Under the pieces are notes generated by a model that was given only the letters and a program-made list of their open reading frames with translations, was not told the origin of the DNA and did no database searches. DNA of 33,621 nucleotides from contig JBBQKF010000027.1 in NCBI GenBank assembly GCA_038326615.1, forward strand, positions 1 through 33,621, given 5' to 3'. Below, piece by piece: positions 32,336 to 33,621 of the stretch; position 1 is the first letter of the stretch; every line of letters begins with the position of its first letter. Source of the stretch: JBBQKF01 sp038326615 (GTDB lineage Bacteria; Bacillota; Clostridia; Saccharofermentanales; UBA5734). A program made the translations under genes and the position numbers.

Positions 32336-33472
32336 ATGTCTAGCAATAAAGAAAACTGCATAGCCATAATGGATTTTATGGCATTAGAAAATTTTAACAG
32401 CACCCTTTTACCAGAGGGTGTTTCGTTATTTTGCCCTGAAAGTAACAAAAATCTTTCTAGGCCTGTTAGAAAACACGCAGATTTGCAATACCATTATATT
32501 ACTGAGATAAAAACTTTGTACCATACGAAAGGCAGCCCTATTCCTCGAAGCATTTTAAATAACGCTAACGAAAATAAATCTCATATAGACTTTGAAAACA
32601 AATCTGACATTTATCATAAAAGCGAATCTAGCATAGATTATGAAAATAAATCTAGCATGAGTTGTGATAATAAGCTTAACATAGACTATGAAAACAAATC
32701 TGTCTTAAGTTGTGATAATAAATCCGATTATACCAATTTTTATAAATCAAATACTACTAAATCTAGCAAGAATTCTAACTCAGACATTAATGCCTATGAG
32801 ACACAAGCAGAAAATGATTCCAAATTAGCTGATTTCAGAGAAAAGACAATTCGAATAATAGAAGGCGAAATTGAATTATCTGCTAAATATCCAAAAGATA
32901 TTATATGCAATATTGCACGCTGCGGACCATTTGCGTTTGGAAAAAAAGATTCGATTGACCCACAACTTTTGGCACTTTTTGAAGAAGCAAAAATAGAGGT
33001 TATTCCTGTTAATCAAGGCTACACTGGCTGCGGTTGCCTCTGTATTAAAAAATTCATAGAGGGAAATAACAAAAACGAAAATAGTAAAAGCAAAAATGAA
33101 AATGAAAATGGAGAAAATAACAAATTAGGAGCAAATTCACGTACGCTTGAAATTCCCGCTGAAATTGATTCTGAAATGTCCGCTGAATACGGTCTTATAA
33201 CGGCTGATGTTGCCATATACGAGGCTGCTTGCCTCAAAAACATAAAGGCTCTGCTGATTCCTCCACAAAAAAATATTCTGCTTCCAGGATTTTCACTCGG
33301 ATTCATCGGAGGAATAGGCGGTCAATACGAAGATTCTTTGTATATTACCGGCAAACTTGATTTTCTTGAATCAAGCAAAGATTTAAGAACTTTCATTGAG
33401 TCATTTTCAATCAGAATTGTGGAATTAACCCCAAATAAGCCAGTTGATATTGGCGGAATTATTTTCATTTAG
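32336..33472 (+). CDS. Conserved clostridial protein (DUF6873-like) with low-complexity inserts
   Basis: A 378-residue cytosolic protein of unknown function. Conserved-looking blocks are KYPKDIICNIARCG (184-197), VNQGYTGCGCLCI (225-237), LITADVAIYEA (287-297), PGFSLGFIGGIGGQ (317-330) and VDIGGIIFI at the end. I recall these from a clostridial family annotated DUF6873; not searched. Two inserts interrupt it: about 75-165 (repeats of DYENKS and SCDNKS) and 243-283 (NNKNENSKSKNENENGENN). The frame is open from a GTG at 32327, but the ATG at 32336 is eight bases after AGG and is preferred. That AGG belongs to the end of the 168-bp repeat block, so the gene's ribosome-binding site is repeat-derived. 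Confidence 0.75.
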   Translation: MSSNKENCIAIMDFMALENFNSTLLPEGVSLFCPESNKNLSRPVRKHADLQYHYITEIKTLYHTKGSPIPRSILNNANENKSHIDFENKSDIYHKSESSIDYENKSSMSCDNKLNIDYENKSVLSCDNKSDYTNFYKSNTTKSSKNSNSDINAYETQAENDSKLADFREKTIRIIEGEIELSAKYPKDIICNIARCGPFAFGKKDSIDPQLLALFEEAKIEVIPVNQGYTGCGCLCIKKFIEGNNKNENSKSKNENENGENNKLGANSRTLEIPAEIDSEMSAEYGLITADVAIYEAACLKNIKALLIPPQKNILLPGFSLGFIGGIGGQYEDSLYITGKLDFLESSKDLRTFIESFSIRIVELTPNKPVDIGGIIFI

Positions 33473-33621
33473 GAATTCCGCCGGGAATCCTCTCTATTTC
33501 AATGGAGAAATGAAAGGTGTCTTTTTCTTTATAATATAGAAGTATGTTGTTACTATAAGCATATGCTATTTATTCATTATATATTGACTAATATGACGAT
33601 ATCTGGTATACTATATGTATG

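Noticed and set aside
33473..33535. Terminator after the last gene
   Set aside because: aggaattcc/ggaatcct and tttca/tgaaa stems are weak and the T-rich part is too far from either stem to be sure.

Overview
The window is AT-rich DNA of low-GC Gram-positive character. Strong Shine-Dalgarno sites sit in front of nearly every gene, and there are an ECF-type folate transporter with a tetrahydrofolate riboswitch, a corrinoid methyltransferase pair, many PAS/GGDEF/HD-GYP proteins, and the hflX and yebC genes. An anaerobic member of the Clostridia is the best guess. This is inferred from gene content and base composition, not from a marker gene. It looks chromosomal, with a mobile-element remnant at the left edge.

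Layout. (1) 1-3033: the C-terminal end of a very large helicase/methylase protein of the kind carried by conjugative elements, then an AT-rich gap and an IS30-family insertion sequence with recognisable terminal inverted repeats. (2) 3251-5684: a CorA-type metal channel and an MFS permease. (3) 5770-9062: a 22-unit, 11-bp minisatellite, a promoter, and a PAS-rich GGDEF/HD-GYP cyclic-di-GMP protein. (4) 9259-10215: a sugar isomerase-like TIM-barrel protein whose last codons and stop are supplied by a palindromic repeat. (5) 10234-15190: a compact divergent module made of three minus-strand genes (an unknown 261-residue protein and two BrxD-like P-loop ATPases) facing one plus-strand SF2 helicase. 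It has two clean divergent promoters and paired palindromes between them, and a 16-bp direct repeat on each outer edge. This is the best candidate for an undescribed (defence or DNA-processing) system. (6) 15339-17607: folT with its THF riboswitch, and a membrane polyferredoxin. (7) 17954-24079: a signalling run of CheR-type methyltransferase, a 16-bp minisatellite ending at the ribosome-binding site of a hybrid histidine kinase, and an overlapping response regulator with GGDEF and HD-GYP output. (8) 24268-27615: a corrinoid protein, a UroD/MtaA-type methyltransferase and an overlapping diguanylate cyclase, which suggests methyl-group or corrinoid status feeding into c-di-GMP. (9) 27923-33472: hflX with a huge acidic insert, a cupin, a HAD-IIA phosphatase, yebC, a nested 168-bp/35-bp repeat block, and a clostridial conserved protein with Asn/Lys/Ser-rich inserts.

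Two themes cross the window. First, c-di-GMP: three GGDEF proteins, two of them bifunctional with HD-GYP, lie in three separate transcription units. Second, repeat expansion: at least five different tandem-repeat families are present. Two of them share one design, a full palindromic first unit overlapping the stop codon of the upstream gene followed by tandem copies without the left arm. In two conserved proteins (HflX and the last gene) low-complexity inserts have grown inside the coding sequence.
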